Below are positions 16,753 through 24,661 of a stretch of DNA of 35,581 nucleotides, one piece after another (the stretch's first letter is position 1; the number at the start of each line of letters is the position of its first letter). Source of the DNA: Bacteroidia bacterium (GTDB lineage Bacteria; Bacteroidota; Bacteroidia; UKL13-3); assembly GCA_023151275.1 (NCBI GenBank), contig JAKLJI010000031.1, positions 1-35,581 on the forward strand, given 5' to 3'. A program made the translations under genes and the position numbers. Under the pieces are notes generated by a model. It did no database searches, was not told where the DNA came from, and saw only the letters and a list, made by a program, of their open reading frames with translations.

Positions 16753-17544
16753 TTACTTAAAGGTAATGCCCAGGTTTCTGAGCTGTCGCTTCACAAAGTT
16801 TTTGCTGCCTTCTTTTAAGGGCGTAAAAAACTTTTTCAATGAGCTGTCACTGGGTCTTGCCTTAAAAACAGTGTCGTGGTATTTGGCGGCATCTTCCCGC
16901 AAATCGGTGTAGAAATAGGCATAGAATGATTTTCGCGTAACCCCTTGTGGAAGCTTTACCGGCGCGTAACCGTGGTAGGAAATTTCGTTGGTTTCAAATA
17001 TCAAGCAACGATTGAGCGAAGGGAATACCTTTTTATCCAAATTGGTCATATCTGCATTCCAAAGCTCGGTATGTCCTCCATATTCCTCTTTCCAATCTTT
17101 GTTGAAAAAGATCAGGAGATTTACCCTGCGGTGAATGCCTTTGTCGGCATGGATATTGAAATCAATATGAATGTCCAAAAAGCTGCCATTTCCGCCTTGG
17201 TGCAAGCCGGAACCCAACGCATCAGGAACTGAATATAGCCCCTCAATGCCGGTAATTCGACTCATTATTTCGCACCATTCCGAACCTTGAATTTCATCTC
17301 TCAAACGCGAGAATAGTTCTGGAAAATCTTGAAAATTTGAGCCCTCGGCCTTGTATTCATTAACGCCTTTGTACTTTTTGTTGAAGACTTCCTCAGCCGG
17401 AAATCCGGAGAATATTTCCTCAGCAATTTCAGGTCGAAGAAAATTATCAATGACCAAATGGCGGTACGGTTTGGCTTGATTGAATGCTTCGGAAAACGCC
17501 TGAATGGAGGAGTCCGAAAAGTTAGTGATGTTGATGAGGTTCAT
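16753..17544 (-). CDS. 2OG-Fe(II) oxygenase (prolyl hydroxylase-like)
   Basis: The 263-residue protein has a double-stranded beta-helix iron site: His126-x-Asp128 in DIHIDFN, distal His191 in ISYHGY, and Arg204 in GVTRKSFYAYFY positioned to hold 2-oxoglutarate. Similar bacterial proteins are prolyl-4-hydroxylase-like and often sit in surface polysaccharide loci. No signal peptide, so cytoplasmic. The target (protein, glycan or small molecule) is unknown. Its promoter region has a TAGTTTTG -7 element and a striking palindrome. Confidence 0.85.
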   Translation of the reverse strand: MNLINITNFSDSSIQAFSEAFNQAKPYRHLVIDNFLRPEIAEEIFSGFPAEEVFNKKYKGVNEYKAEGSNFQDFPELFSRLRDEIQGSEWCEIMSRITGIEGLYSVPDALGSGLHQGGNGSFLDIHIDFNIHADKGIHRRVNLLIFFNKDWKEEYGGHTELWNADMTNLDKKVFPSLNRCLIFETNEISYHGYAPVKLPQGVTRKSFYAYFYTDLREDAAKYHDTVFKARPSDSSLKKFFTPLKEGSKNFVKRQLRNLGITFK

Positions 17545-17555
17545 ATTGGTTCAAA

Positions 17556-17563
17556 CAAAACTA
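17556..17563 (-). promoter_or_regulatory. -7 element of 2OG oxygenase promoter
   Basis: Minus-strand TAGTTTTG is a perfect TAnnTTTG, 11 nt before the ATG at 17544. The spacer and expected -33 region upstream are taken up by the palindrome at 17563-17593. Confidence 0.5.
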
Positions 17564-17593
17564 AACTTATTTAGAATTTTTCTAAATAAGTTT
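17563..17593. promoter_or_regulatory. 14-bp perfect palindrome, candidate operator
   Basis: AAACTTATTTAGAA (17563-17576) and its exact reverse complement (17580-17593) flank a 3-nt TTT loop. It touches the -7 element of the divergent 2OG oxygenase promoter and covers its spacer, so it could bind a dimeric regulator. It is AT-rich with no T-tract of terminator type on either side, and lies between divergent genes, where terminators are not expected. Confidence 0.5.
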
Positions 17594-17722
17594 GGACTGA
17601 TTTTACTTAAAAGATTCTCAACAGGGCAATCGGGATGCTAAAAATTTGCTCCATACAGCCCAATTCACTCGGAACGGAAACAAAATGAAGCTAAAGAACC
17701 TGTTTAAATCCTGATTTTAACG

Positions 17723-17730
17723 CATATTTG
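17723..17730 (+). promoter_or_regulatory. -7 element of rbfA promoter
   Basis: CATATTTG, one mismatch to TAnnTTTG, ends 6 nt before the rbfA ATG at 17737. Confidence 0.4.
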
Positions 17731-17736
17731 CAAACT

Positions 17737-18108
17737 ATGAGTGTACGTCAGGAAAAGTTCGCGGGGCTGATTCAGGAGCATCTGGCCGATATCTTTATGC
17801 GCCACAAAGAATATGTGAGCGGTGTTTTTGTAACCATTAGCCGGGTTCAGGTTTCTCCCGACCTGGGTTATGCAAAAATTTACCTGAGTTTGTTTAAAGC
17901 TCCGGATAAAAATTTGCTTTTGGAAACATTGAAGCTGCACGCTAGGGAAATCAGAAAACAACTCGCTTCAAAAATAAAAAATCAGGTAAGGGTAATTCCC
18001 GAGCTTGAGTTTTTTGTTGACGATAGCCTTGATTATGTTTTTCACATGGAAGAAGTTTTCAAGGAAATAAACAAACAGGACGAAAAACGCAATCAAAACA
18101 AGGAATAG
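17737..18108 (+). CDS. rbfA: 30S ribosome-binding factor RbfA
   Basis: A 123-residue KH-fold protein that matures the 16S rRNA 5' end region of 30S subunits. The family signature is visible in the N-terminal helix VRQEKFAGLIQEHLADIF, the strand VFVTISRVQVSPDLGYAKIYLS, and the C-terminal VRVIPELEFFVDDSLDY. I start at the ATG at 17737 rather than an upstream TTG at 17728, which would fall inside the promoter element and add three residues. A Lys/Glu-rich tail follows. It is 12 nt ahead of the methyltransferase gene. Confidence 0.95.
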   Translation: MSVRQEKFAGLIQEHLADIFMRHKEYVSGVFVTISRVQVSPDLGYAKIYLSLFKAPDKNLLLETLKLHAREIRKQLASKIKNQVRVIPELEFFVDDSLDYVFHMEEVFKEINKQDEKRNQNKE

Positions 18109-18120
18109 GCATCTCCAGAA

Positions 18121-18927
18121 ATGAATTACGACCCAATTAAAAAAGACCTGGGTGTGGTCTTCAATCAGCGCCCCTTTTTACGCAAGCTTTTTTATCGTTT
18201 GCTTGATTTATTGCTTTTGCGCAGTTGGCATGTTCATCGCGAACTGAAAGCCTGGAAAAAATTGAATCCGAAAGCCTTGATTCTGGATGCAGGTTCGGGT
18301 TTTGGGCAATATTCCTACTACCTGGCCAGCACCAATTCCAATTTTACTATCGATGCTGTAGATGTAAAAGAAGAGCAGATTGCAGATTGCAACCGTTTCT
18401 TTGGAAAAGTAGGTTTGAACAATGCTGTTTTTCGCTTTGGCGATTTAACGCAACCTATTGCCCTCAATAAATATGATTTGGTGCTTTGTGTGGATGTAAT
18501 GGAGCATATTCTTGAAGACGTTACTGTTTTCAAAAATTTCAATCAGGCCATGCGCCCGGGTGCTATGTTGTTGATTTCAACCCCAAGCGATCAAGGCGGT
18601 AGTGACGTGCATGAAGATACCGGAGAAAGTTTTATTGGCGAACACGTAAGAGACGGATACAACGTAAACGAAATGGCAGATAAACTGAAGCAGGCCGGTT
18701 TCGAGAAAATGGAAATCCTTTACAGCTACGGAGCTCCCGGAAAAATTGCTTGGAGATTGAGCATGAAGTATCCCATGCTGATGCTGAATGCAAGTAAATT
18801 GTTCTTCGTTATCCTTCCTGTGTATTATATCCTAACCTATCCGATTAGCTATTTGCTGAATTGGCTTGATACGAACAGCAAACACAAAACCGGAACAGGT
18901 TTGATTGTGAAGGCCTGGAAAAGCTAA
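18121..18927 (+). CDS. Class I SAM-dependent methyltransferase
   Basis: The 268-residue protein has motif I LILDAGSGFGQYSYYLA (53-69), an acidic residue after strand 2 (AVDVKEEQ) and motif IV-like LVLCVDVMEHILED, so it binds S-adenosylmethionine. A hydrophobic stretch near the C-terminus (about 216-240, FFVILPVYYILTYPISYLL) suggests membrane association, as in methyltransferases acting on quinone or lipid substrates. The substrate is not identifiable. Six nt separate its stop from the permease gene. Confidence 0.8.
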   Translation: MNYDPIKKDLGVVFNQRPFLRKLFYRLLDLLLLRSWHVHRELKAWKKLNPKALILDAGSGFGQYSYYLASTNSNFTIDAVDVKEEQIADCNRFFGKVGLNNAVFRFGDLTQPIALNKYDLVLCVDVMEHILEDVTVFKNFNQAMRPGAMLLISTPSDQGGSDVHEDTGESFIGEHVRDGYNVNEMADKLKQAGFEKMEILYSYGAPGKIAWRLSMKYPMLMLNASKLFFVILPVYYILTYPISYLLNWLDTNSKHKTGTGLIVKAWKS

Positions 18928-18933
18928 GCAGCA

Positions 18934-20151
18934 ATGAATCTTCCTATCCGTATTGCCTGGCGTTATTTCCTTTCACGTAGAAAGGGTGGCGGCTTCAATG
19001 CGGTTAGTCTTATTAGCTGGATTTCGCTAAGTGGCTATTTGGTTGGTGCAGCAGCCCTGCTAATTGTCCTTTCTGTTTTCAATGGTTTTGGCGACCTCTT
19101 TGGTAAGATGTATGCCCATTTTGATGCAGATATTCGCATTCAGGCTGCAGAAGGAAAGGTGTTTGCAGCAGGAAGCATTAATCCGAATTCCTTTCAGGGA
19201 ATAGAAGGCATTGCCAATGCAGAATTTCTGCTCGAGGAGAATGTATTGCTCCGGTACAATAACCGTCAAGGCATTGCTACCATTCGCGCTGTATCTGCAA
19301 ATTACATCCAACATGCACATCTCGATACCAATATTCTAAGAGGTGAACCCCTGCTTGAAAGTGGTGATACTTTTTTTGCCATGATTGGTATGGGCATTGC
19401 CTACCAATTGGGCATAGACCCCGCAGATCCTTACCTCAAACTCGGTATCTTTATGCCAAGAGATGGCGAGATTCAGGTAACAAATCCAGATGGGGCTTTC
19501 GCAAAAGCGTATATTAATCCTTCTGCTATTTTTAGTGTACAAGAAGAGGTAGATAACAAGTTCCTTCTTATTCCCTACCGCTTTGCCAGCGAGAATCTTG
19601 AGCGAGGAAATGTTTATAGTGCCTGTGATATTCGCTTGAAATCGGGTTCTAACATGAATCAGGTTCAAGAACAACTTCAGGAAAAATTGGGGAATGACTT
19701 TGTGGTGCTGAACCGGTTTGAACAGCGGGCTTCTTTTTACAAAATCATGCAAAGCGAAAAGATAATCTCCTATTTCATTTTGGTTTTTATCTTACTGATT
19801 GCAGCCTTCAATACCATTGGTTCCTTGTACATGCTTGTGCTTGAAAAACGTCAAGACCTGAGCATACTTTCCGGTATGGGTTTTAAGTCCAGACAGCTGT
19901 TTTCCCTCTTTGTTTGGGAAGGATTAATCATTGCTATAATTGGTGGATTAAGCGGTATTTTGCTCGGGCTTTTTGTGGTTTGGGGCCAATCGCATTACGG
20001 ATGGGTAGGCCTACAAAATGCGGAGAGTTTTATCATATCTGCTTATCCGGTAAAACTAATCTGGACGGATGTAATTGCCGTATTTTTTACCTTGTTGGTA
20101 CTTGGTGTAATAACTGCAATTTATCCCGCACTAAAAGCTGCACGGCATTAA
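18934..20151 (+). CDS. LolC/E-type ABC transporter permease
   Basis: The 405-residue protein has the FtsX/MacB-family permease layout: an N-terminal membrane segment (about 25-48) after IAWRYFLSRRKGGGFNAVSLISW, a large periplasmic domain (about 50-270) and three C-terminal membrane segments (about 274-298, 325-350, 370-395). The N-terminal sequence resembles LolC/LolE subunits that extract lipoproteins from the inner membrane. The matching ATPase (LolD) is not adjacent, so the assignment to lipoprotein release is by similarity only. It converges on the DUF1444 gene with only 10 nt between stops. Confidence 0.85.
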   Translation: MNLPIRIAWRYFLSRRKGGGFNAVSLISWISLSGYLVGAAALLIVLSVFNGFGDLFGKMYAHFDADIRIQAAEGKVFAAGSINPNSFQGIEGIANAEFLLEENVLLRYNNRQGIATIRAVSANYIQHAHLDTNILRGEPLLESGDTFFAMIGMGIAYQLGIDPADPYLKLGIFMPRDGEIQVTNPDGAFAKAYINPSAIFSVQEEVDNKFLLIPYRFASENLERGNVYSACDIRLKSGSNMNQVQEQLQEKLGNDFVVLNRFEQRASFYKIMQSEKIISYFILVFILLIAAFNTIGSLYMLVLEKRQDLSILSGMGFKSRQLFSLFVWEGLIIAIIGGLSGILLGLFVVWGQSHYGWVGLQNAESFIISAYPVKLIWTDVIAVFFTLLVLGVITAIYPALKAARH

Positions 20152-20161
20152 GTTTTTCGTA

Positions 20162-20965
20162 CTAGGCTTCTTCACTAAGAGCCTCAAATCGACCCTCTTT
20201 AAAAACAAACAACTCAGGAGAAACACTGTACGAACCATTGAAGTAAATGTCCTCAACCGCTTTTCGCATTTGGTCAATTCCCTCTTTGTGGTTTGAACCT
20301 GTAATGAGTAAAACATCCCGAGCGGGAATTGCCGTAACAAGTTCTCCATCTACCGGGAAATTCTCCTGGTTCCAAATGGAATCTGCAAGCAACAAGGAGG
20401 CTTCATAATTTCCTCCGGCTGTTAACATGTAATAGCCATCTTCTCCTTGCCGCTCCATATCGGGAATGAGATTAAGCAAATTCCCCACTGCAAGGTCACG
20501 CAGGTCTTCCAAGGGAATGCCCAATGCGTTTAGTTCAGATTGCTTGAGGTATCGTATCGAATCATCCTGATCAAGGGCATAAAAAATGGATAAGGCATTC
20601 GTGTATTCTTCCCAAACATAAGGGTCATTTTGCTCCGACAGTTGAGAGATAAGTTCATGTGAAGTCGCTACACCCTTCACGATGGGAACGATTCGTGAGG
20701 TATCAAAATCAGTATCGGGCTGATAAAGTGAAACAGCTGCTTTGGTAAAGCGCGCCAGAACATCAGCTTCCTGGCTGGGGTCAAGTTGCCGCTCAGCCCA
20801 GGCGTTATCCAGGTTATGGGTAAAGGTTCCTGATTCATGGTTTACCACCACTTGAAGCTCCTCAAGCTTTTCAAGTTTGATGCCCTTTACATGGGCTTGA
20901 AGAAGCTCAAGAAATTTTTGAGTGAATGCAAGTTCAGGACTTTTCTTTTTGAATAAATTAAACAT
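20162..20965 (-). CDS. DUF1444 family protein
   Basis: A 267-residue cytoplasmic acidic protein matching DUF1444 (YtpQ-like): IVPIVKG in the middle, then WEEYTNALSIFYALDQDDSIRYL and DGYYMLTAGGNYEASLLLADSIW, ending in a region ARDVLLITGSN. Members are widely conserved without an assigned biochemical role. It follows the pseudouridine synthase by 14 nt on the same strand, so it is probably cotranscribed. Confidence 0.85.
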   Translation of the reverse strand: MFNLFKKKSPELAFTQKFLELLQAHVKGIKLEKLEELQVVVNHESGTFTHNLDNAWAERQLDPSQEADVLARFTKAAVSLYQPDTDFDTSRIVPIVKGVATSHELISQLSEQNDPYVWEEYTNALSIFYALDQDDSIRYLKQSELNALGIPLEDLRDLAVGNLLNLIPDMERQGEDGYYMLTAGGNYEASLLLADSIWNQENFPVDGELVTAIPARDVLLITGSNHKEGIDQMRKAVEDIYFNGSYSVSPELFVFKEGRFEALSEEA

Positions 20966-20979
20966 GGATGTAAGTGGAA

Positions 20980-22041
20980 TTAGGCTAGTTCGGCATCGGG
21001 ATGAAACGCGGAGTATTTTCTCAACTTCTCCAGTACTGCTTGAAAATCTTCGGGCAGTTCGCTGTTGAAAAACACTTTTTCTTTGCTTGAAGGGTGAACG
21101 AATCCAAGACTTTGAGCATGCAGGCCCTGCCTTGGCATCAATTCAAAACAATTGCGTATAAACTGCTTGAATTTATTTCCTTCCGGACCACAAACCACCT
21201 CCGCTCCGCCATAGGTATCATCGGCAAAAAGAGGATGTCCTGTACTTCTTAAATGTACCCGAATTTGATGCGTACGTCCGGTCTCTAAGCGGCATTCAAT
21301 TAACGTAGCAAATCCAAATCGCTCCAGTACTGTGAAATGGGTTACGCTCCACTTTCCTTTGCTTTCATCGGAATACAATTGAAACACCCGCCTGTCGCGC
21401 GGACTGCGGCCAATAAAGCCGGTTATGGTGCCGCCGTTTTCTTCAAAATCACCCCAAACCAAGGCCTTGTAACTGCGTTCAATACTATGGTCATAAAATT
21501 GCTTAGCCAGTTTGGCCATGCTGATTTCATTCTTGGCAATTACCAAAAGTCCGCTGGTATTTTTATCAATGCGATGAACCAAACCGGGACGAACATTGTG
21601 TTCCTTCATGAACTCATTGCCTTGCAAATGAAAAGCCAATGCATTCACCAAAGTACCACTTGCATTGTTGTATCCGGGGTGAACAACCATACCTGCTTTT
21701 TTATTCACCAAAAGCAAGTCATCATCTTCATACACAATGTTAAGCGGAATATCTTCCGGATATACTTCGGTGTCCTTTGGAGGATTGGGAAGAACAATTT
21801 GGATGACATCAAAAGGCTTAACCTTGTAACTTGACTTTACCGGTTTTTCATTTACCAAAATGGAACCGGCATCGGCAGCAGCTTGTATTTTGGTGCGGCT
21901 TGCATTTTCAATACGGTTCATCAGGTATTTGTCAATCCGCAGTAGGCCCTGACCTTTATCCGTAACAATCCGCAGGTGCTCGTATAATTCCTGTTCTTCC
22001 CCCTGTTCTAGTTCATCATCAAATGCGTCTTCAGCTTTCAT
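20980..22041 (-). CDS. rluD: RluA/RluD-family 23S rRNA pseudouridine synthase
   Basis: The 353-residue protein (from ATG at 22041) has an S4 RNA-binding domain (about 31-93, LLRIDKYLMNRIENASRTKIQ) and a pseudouridine synthase domain with the catalytic aspartate D159 in LVHRIDKNTSGLLV, plus a C-terminal THQIRVHLRSTGHPLFADDTYG block. The layout matches RluD, which modifies helix 69 of 23S rRNA, but RluC is not excluded. An upstream alternative start at 22092 adds 17 residues not typical of the family, while the 22041 start has a perfect TATATTTG promoter element 6 nt in front. Confidence 0.9.
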   Translation of the reverse strand: MKAEDAFDDELEQGEEQELYEHLRIVTDKGQGLLRIDKYLMNRIENASRTKIQAAADAGSILVNEKPVKSSYKVKPFDVIQIVLPNPPKDTEVYPEDIPLNIVYEDDDLLLVNKKAGMVVHPGYNNASGTLVNALAFHLQGNEFMKEHNVRPGLVHRIDKNTSGLLVIAKNEISMAKLAKQFYDHSIERSYKALVWGDFEENGGTITGFIGRSPRDRRVFQLYSDESKGKWSVTHFTVLERFGFATLIECRLETGRTHQIRVHLRSTGHPLFADDTYGGAEVVCGPEGNKFKQFIRNCFELMPRQGLHAQSLGFVHPSSKEKVFFNSELPEDFQAVLEKLRKYSAFHPDAELA

Positions 22042-22047
22042 CTTGGG

Positions 22048-22055
22048 CAAATATA
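22048..22055 (-). promoter_or_regulatory. -7 element of rluD promoter
   Basis: Minus-strand TATATTTG fits TAnnTTTG exactly and ends 6 nt before the ATG at 22041; it supports that start. Confidence 0.5.
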
Positions 22056-22092
22056 GGCCACTTATGCAATCAGGAATAGTTTTGTTCACCAA

Positions 22093-22679
22093 CTGAAAAG
22101 AATTGCAGGCTTACGGATTATGCCTGATATTGGCAGTAAAGTTACTTGCACCTAAACGAGTGTGTTCGCCAGAAAAGGATAACCGTATGAACCAAACACA
22201 TCATTGAATGGAAATTGCATAATAAGACGAAGCTAATACAATACCAAACAGCAATACCGAGTCTATGAATGCGCCTGGATTGTTACTTAGGGCTTGCTGT
22301 TAAATTCAGATCTACATTAGATTCGAGGATAAGCCTGGTGGATAGCACTCCTGTAAAGCCTTTCTGGCTTATCTGAAGAAGATGATGCGGAGCTGGATTA
22401 GCGTTTTTGCAAGAATGCTGCAAAGTAAAATCAAATTTTACCCAAAAGAATCGTTTAAAAACCTTGCAGAAGAATTCATTTTTTCTGGCTTATAATCTAC
22501 TCAATCAATAAATTACGCGTTAATCAGCAGACCCTATTTAAATACTTTTCAATCAGCAAATTGAACGTTAATCAGCAAGCCCTACTTAATGGTGTTGACC
22601 AAATTCAAGCACCAAACATGCACTGCAATTTTACGTAGCATTGTGCCGTTTAATAAGCATTCTTATGGATTCAATTTCA
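22093..22679. other. Gene-free stretch with degenerate direct and inverted repeats
   Basis: No convincing gene is visible; the longest short frame noted (22385-22495, 36 codons) has no supporting signal. A 24-nt motif CGTTAATCAGCARRCCCTAY is present at 22518-22541 and 22566-22589 (about 20 of 24 identical, 48 nt apart). An inverted copy of its AGGGCTTGCTG part is at 22289-22299. TTTCTGGCTTAT occurs twice (22361-22372, 22483-22494), and GATAAGCC / GGCTTATC (22328-22335, 22366-22373) form 8-bp arms. AATCAGCAAGC recurs at 24085-24095, on the other side of the transglycosylase gene. Confidence 0.6.
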
Positions 22680-22687
22680 CATATTTG
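22680..22687 (+). promoter_or_regulatory. -7 element of lytic transglycosylase promoter
   Basis: CATATTTG, one mismatch to TAnnTTTG, followed by CAGC and the ATG at 22692. Confidence 0.4.
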
Positions 22688-22691
22688 CAGC

Positions 22692-23861
22692 ATGAAAAAG
22701 CGCATTTCGCTAAGGTCTTTGGCTACTGTAGCCCTCTTTTTAGTAGTCGGAATCAGTTTAGGTTTATTTATTCAGGCAGGAAAAACCGAAGATGCTAAAG
22801 CTGTTGCAGGCTTTCAATCAAATTACCGCGTGTATTCCGTTCCTATTCCGGAGAAACTGCAATTTGCAGGTAAAACTATATCCCTCAAAGATCCTGATGT
22901 GGCCGAGCGCTACGACAGGGAATTGCTTACCAATATTTACTGGCAAAGTCAGACCTTGCTTTTCATCAAACGTGCCAATAAATTCTTCCCTACCATTGAG
23001 CGTATTCTTCGCGAAGAAAATGTGCCTACCGATTTTAAATACCTGGCCATTGCCGAAAGTGGACTCCAGTTGGTGGTTTCCCCGGCAGGAGCAGCAGGCT
23101 ATTGGCAGTTTCTTGACAAAACCGGAAAGCGTTATGGTCTTGAAGTAAACGAGGAAGTTGATGAACGTTATCACCTCGAAAAATCAACACGTGCTGCTTG
23201 CAAATACCTTAAAGAAGCTTATGGTTCATTCAACGATTGGGCCTTGGTAGCCGCTAGCTATAACATGGGCATTGAAGGTGTACGCAGGCAAATTCGCAGC
23301 CAGGAGATAAGAACCTATGAAGATCTATACCTCAATACAGAAACATCCCGATACCTGTTTCGCATATTGGCCATCAAAGAAATCATCGAACACCCCGAAA
23401 ATTATGGCTTCCAAATTCCCTTCAATCAACTTTACAAAGAGGAACCTACCATTGCGGTTAAAACCGATTTAAGTATTGCAAGCCTGAATAAATTTGCACT
23501 CGAGAACTATTGCAATTACAAATTACTCAAGTGGCATAATCCTTGGTTGCGCAAGCCTTACCTAAATGTAAAGCCGGGCAAAGTGTATGAAATTCGCCTT
23601 CCTTATGAGCGCATCATGAATTCACCGCTTGCATCCAAAGTAAAAGATGGGATGCTGAATTTAAGCGATATGCAAATGGATAGCACCCTCAAAGAAGATT
23701 TAATTCCAGAGCCCGTTTATACCATCCAAAAGGGTGATAACCTGGAAAGCATTGCCCGTAAATTCAATATTAGCAAAGAAGATTTAATGCTTGCCAATGG
23801 CATGACCTACGAAAAAGAGCTCAAGGTAGGCGGTACCCTGAAAATTCCACGCACAGAATAA
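22692..23861 (+). CDS. mltD: MltD-like lytic transglycosylase with LysM domain
   Basis: Cleaves peptidoglycan glycan strands. The 389-residue protein has an N-terminal signal or membrane anchor (about 9-28), an SLT domain (about 95-230) with catalytic Glu122 in LAIAESGLQ and the downstream SPAGAAGYWQF and AAGSYN-like (AASYNMG) motifs, and a C-terminal LysM domain (about 344-387, YTIQKGDNLESIARKF). I start at the ATG at 22692 because the signal sequence begins there and a -7 element precedes it; an in-frame ATG at 22641 adds 17 residues. The following DNA contains a GC-rich palindromic repeat that may act as its terminator. Confidence 0.92.
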   Translation: MKKRISLRSLATVALFLVVGISLGLFIQAGKTEDAKAVAGFQSNYRVYSVPIPEKLQFAGKTISLKDPDVAERYDRELLTNIYWQSQTLLFIKRANKFFPTIERILREENVPTDFKYLAIAESGLQLVVSPAGAAGYWQFLDKTGKRYGLEVNEEVDERYHLEKSTRAACKYLKEAYGSFNDWALVAASYNMGIEGVRRQIRSQEIRTYEDLYLNTETSRYLFRILAIKEIIEHPENYGFQIPFNQLYKEEPTIAVKTDLSIASLNKFALENYCNYKLLKWHNPWLRKPYLNVKPGKVYEIRLPYERIMNSPLASKVKDGMLNLSDMQMDSTLKEDLIPEPVYTIQKGDNLESIARKFNISKEDLMLANGMTYEKELKVGGTLKIPRTE

Positions 23862-23876
23862 GTTCATGTTTGGTTT

Positions 23877-24011
23877 GGGCGTTCCCCCAACGAAGGCCGA
23901 AGGCCTTGTTGGGGGCGGGCTTTCCGGTCCAATCTTTTTTGCCGACCCTAGCCGCCGGCCCCAACCGCGCAAAAAAGGATTTCCCCTGCAATCCCTAACG
24001 CGAGGGGCGTT
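23877..24011. repeat. GC-rich palindromic intergenic repeat
   Basis: Begins GGGCGTTCCCCCAACG and ends near CCCTAACGCGAGGGGCGTT. It holds two hairpins: a near-perfect stem of 23884-23898 with 23902-23915 (one bulged base), and an outer pair TTTTTTGC (23935-23942) with GCAAAAAA (23969-23976). Sequences of this design (GGGCTTTCC..CAATC..GCAAAAAAGGATT..CCCTAACGCG) are familiar to me as dispersed intergenic repeats of Bacteroidota; this is from memory. It differs in composition from both neighbours. The rest of 23862-24119 shows no gene. Confidence 0.7.
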
Positions 24012-24119
24012 GCCAATTGAAATGTATGCCTATGCTCCCAACGCGTTCACACAAATGGTTGGGTTTGTCATAACATTCAATACGAATCAGCAAGCTCCCA
24101 TTACCGCATAAGCACAAAC

Positions 24120-24656
24120 TTACCCTGCTTTTAAAACAGAATCTATTTGATAAGGAAGTCCTGCAATTACACCACCACTATTCATTCCAAAAATCATGTA
24201 GTTCCTATCTATGGTATCTCCAATTGCCCTGCGGTAGCGAATTGTGGCCCCCTGCTCTATATAAACAAAAGCACCTGCTTCTGCATAAAACTCCCCATAG
24301 CCCGCCGTGCCACTATCGCCAATTTCGAGTAATGCACCGCTTTTTACAACCAGACTTCCATTTTGTTTGATGTATAAACCTGCACCATTTTTGATATACG
24401 TTTTGCTAGTGGCATCTAAAACCAAAGCCGCATAAGGCGACACCACCAACATGCTGTTTTTGCTGTATTTTTTGAGGTTATCAACGCCAGTGCAAGATGG
24501 GATATTCATAGGTTCTGATTGAGGTGGACCTTCAACCAGAATAGAATCTGTATTGTGCAAAATAACACCCGGACACATCTCAATTTGGGTTGAATTGGTA
24601 ATGTTTACTTGTCCATAGTTAGCAGTGATTTTTTTGCTATCTTGGTGGAACCACAA
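24120..24656 (-). pseudogene. Fragment of a secreted repeat-rich protein, N-terminus missing
   Basis: The frame encodes about 178 residues reaching a stop at 24120, with no signal peptide and no ATG near its 5' end (only TTG at 24656; the frame is closed by TAA about 15 nt further). The sequence is rich in short beta-strand-like units with alternating G and hydrophobic residues (GAGLYIKQNGSLVVKSGALLEIGD), like a right-handed beta-helix or adhesin segment. It ends DSVLKAG. It looks like the C-terminal part of a larger extracellular protein cut off at about 24660, directly facing the truncated RHS gene. Confidence 0.5.
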
Positions 24657-24661
24657 ATCTC

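Noticed and set aside
22385-22495. 36-codon frame in the gene-free stretch
   Set aside because: No promoter box close to the ATG and no recognisable feature; chance frames of this size are expected.
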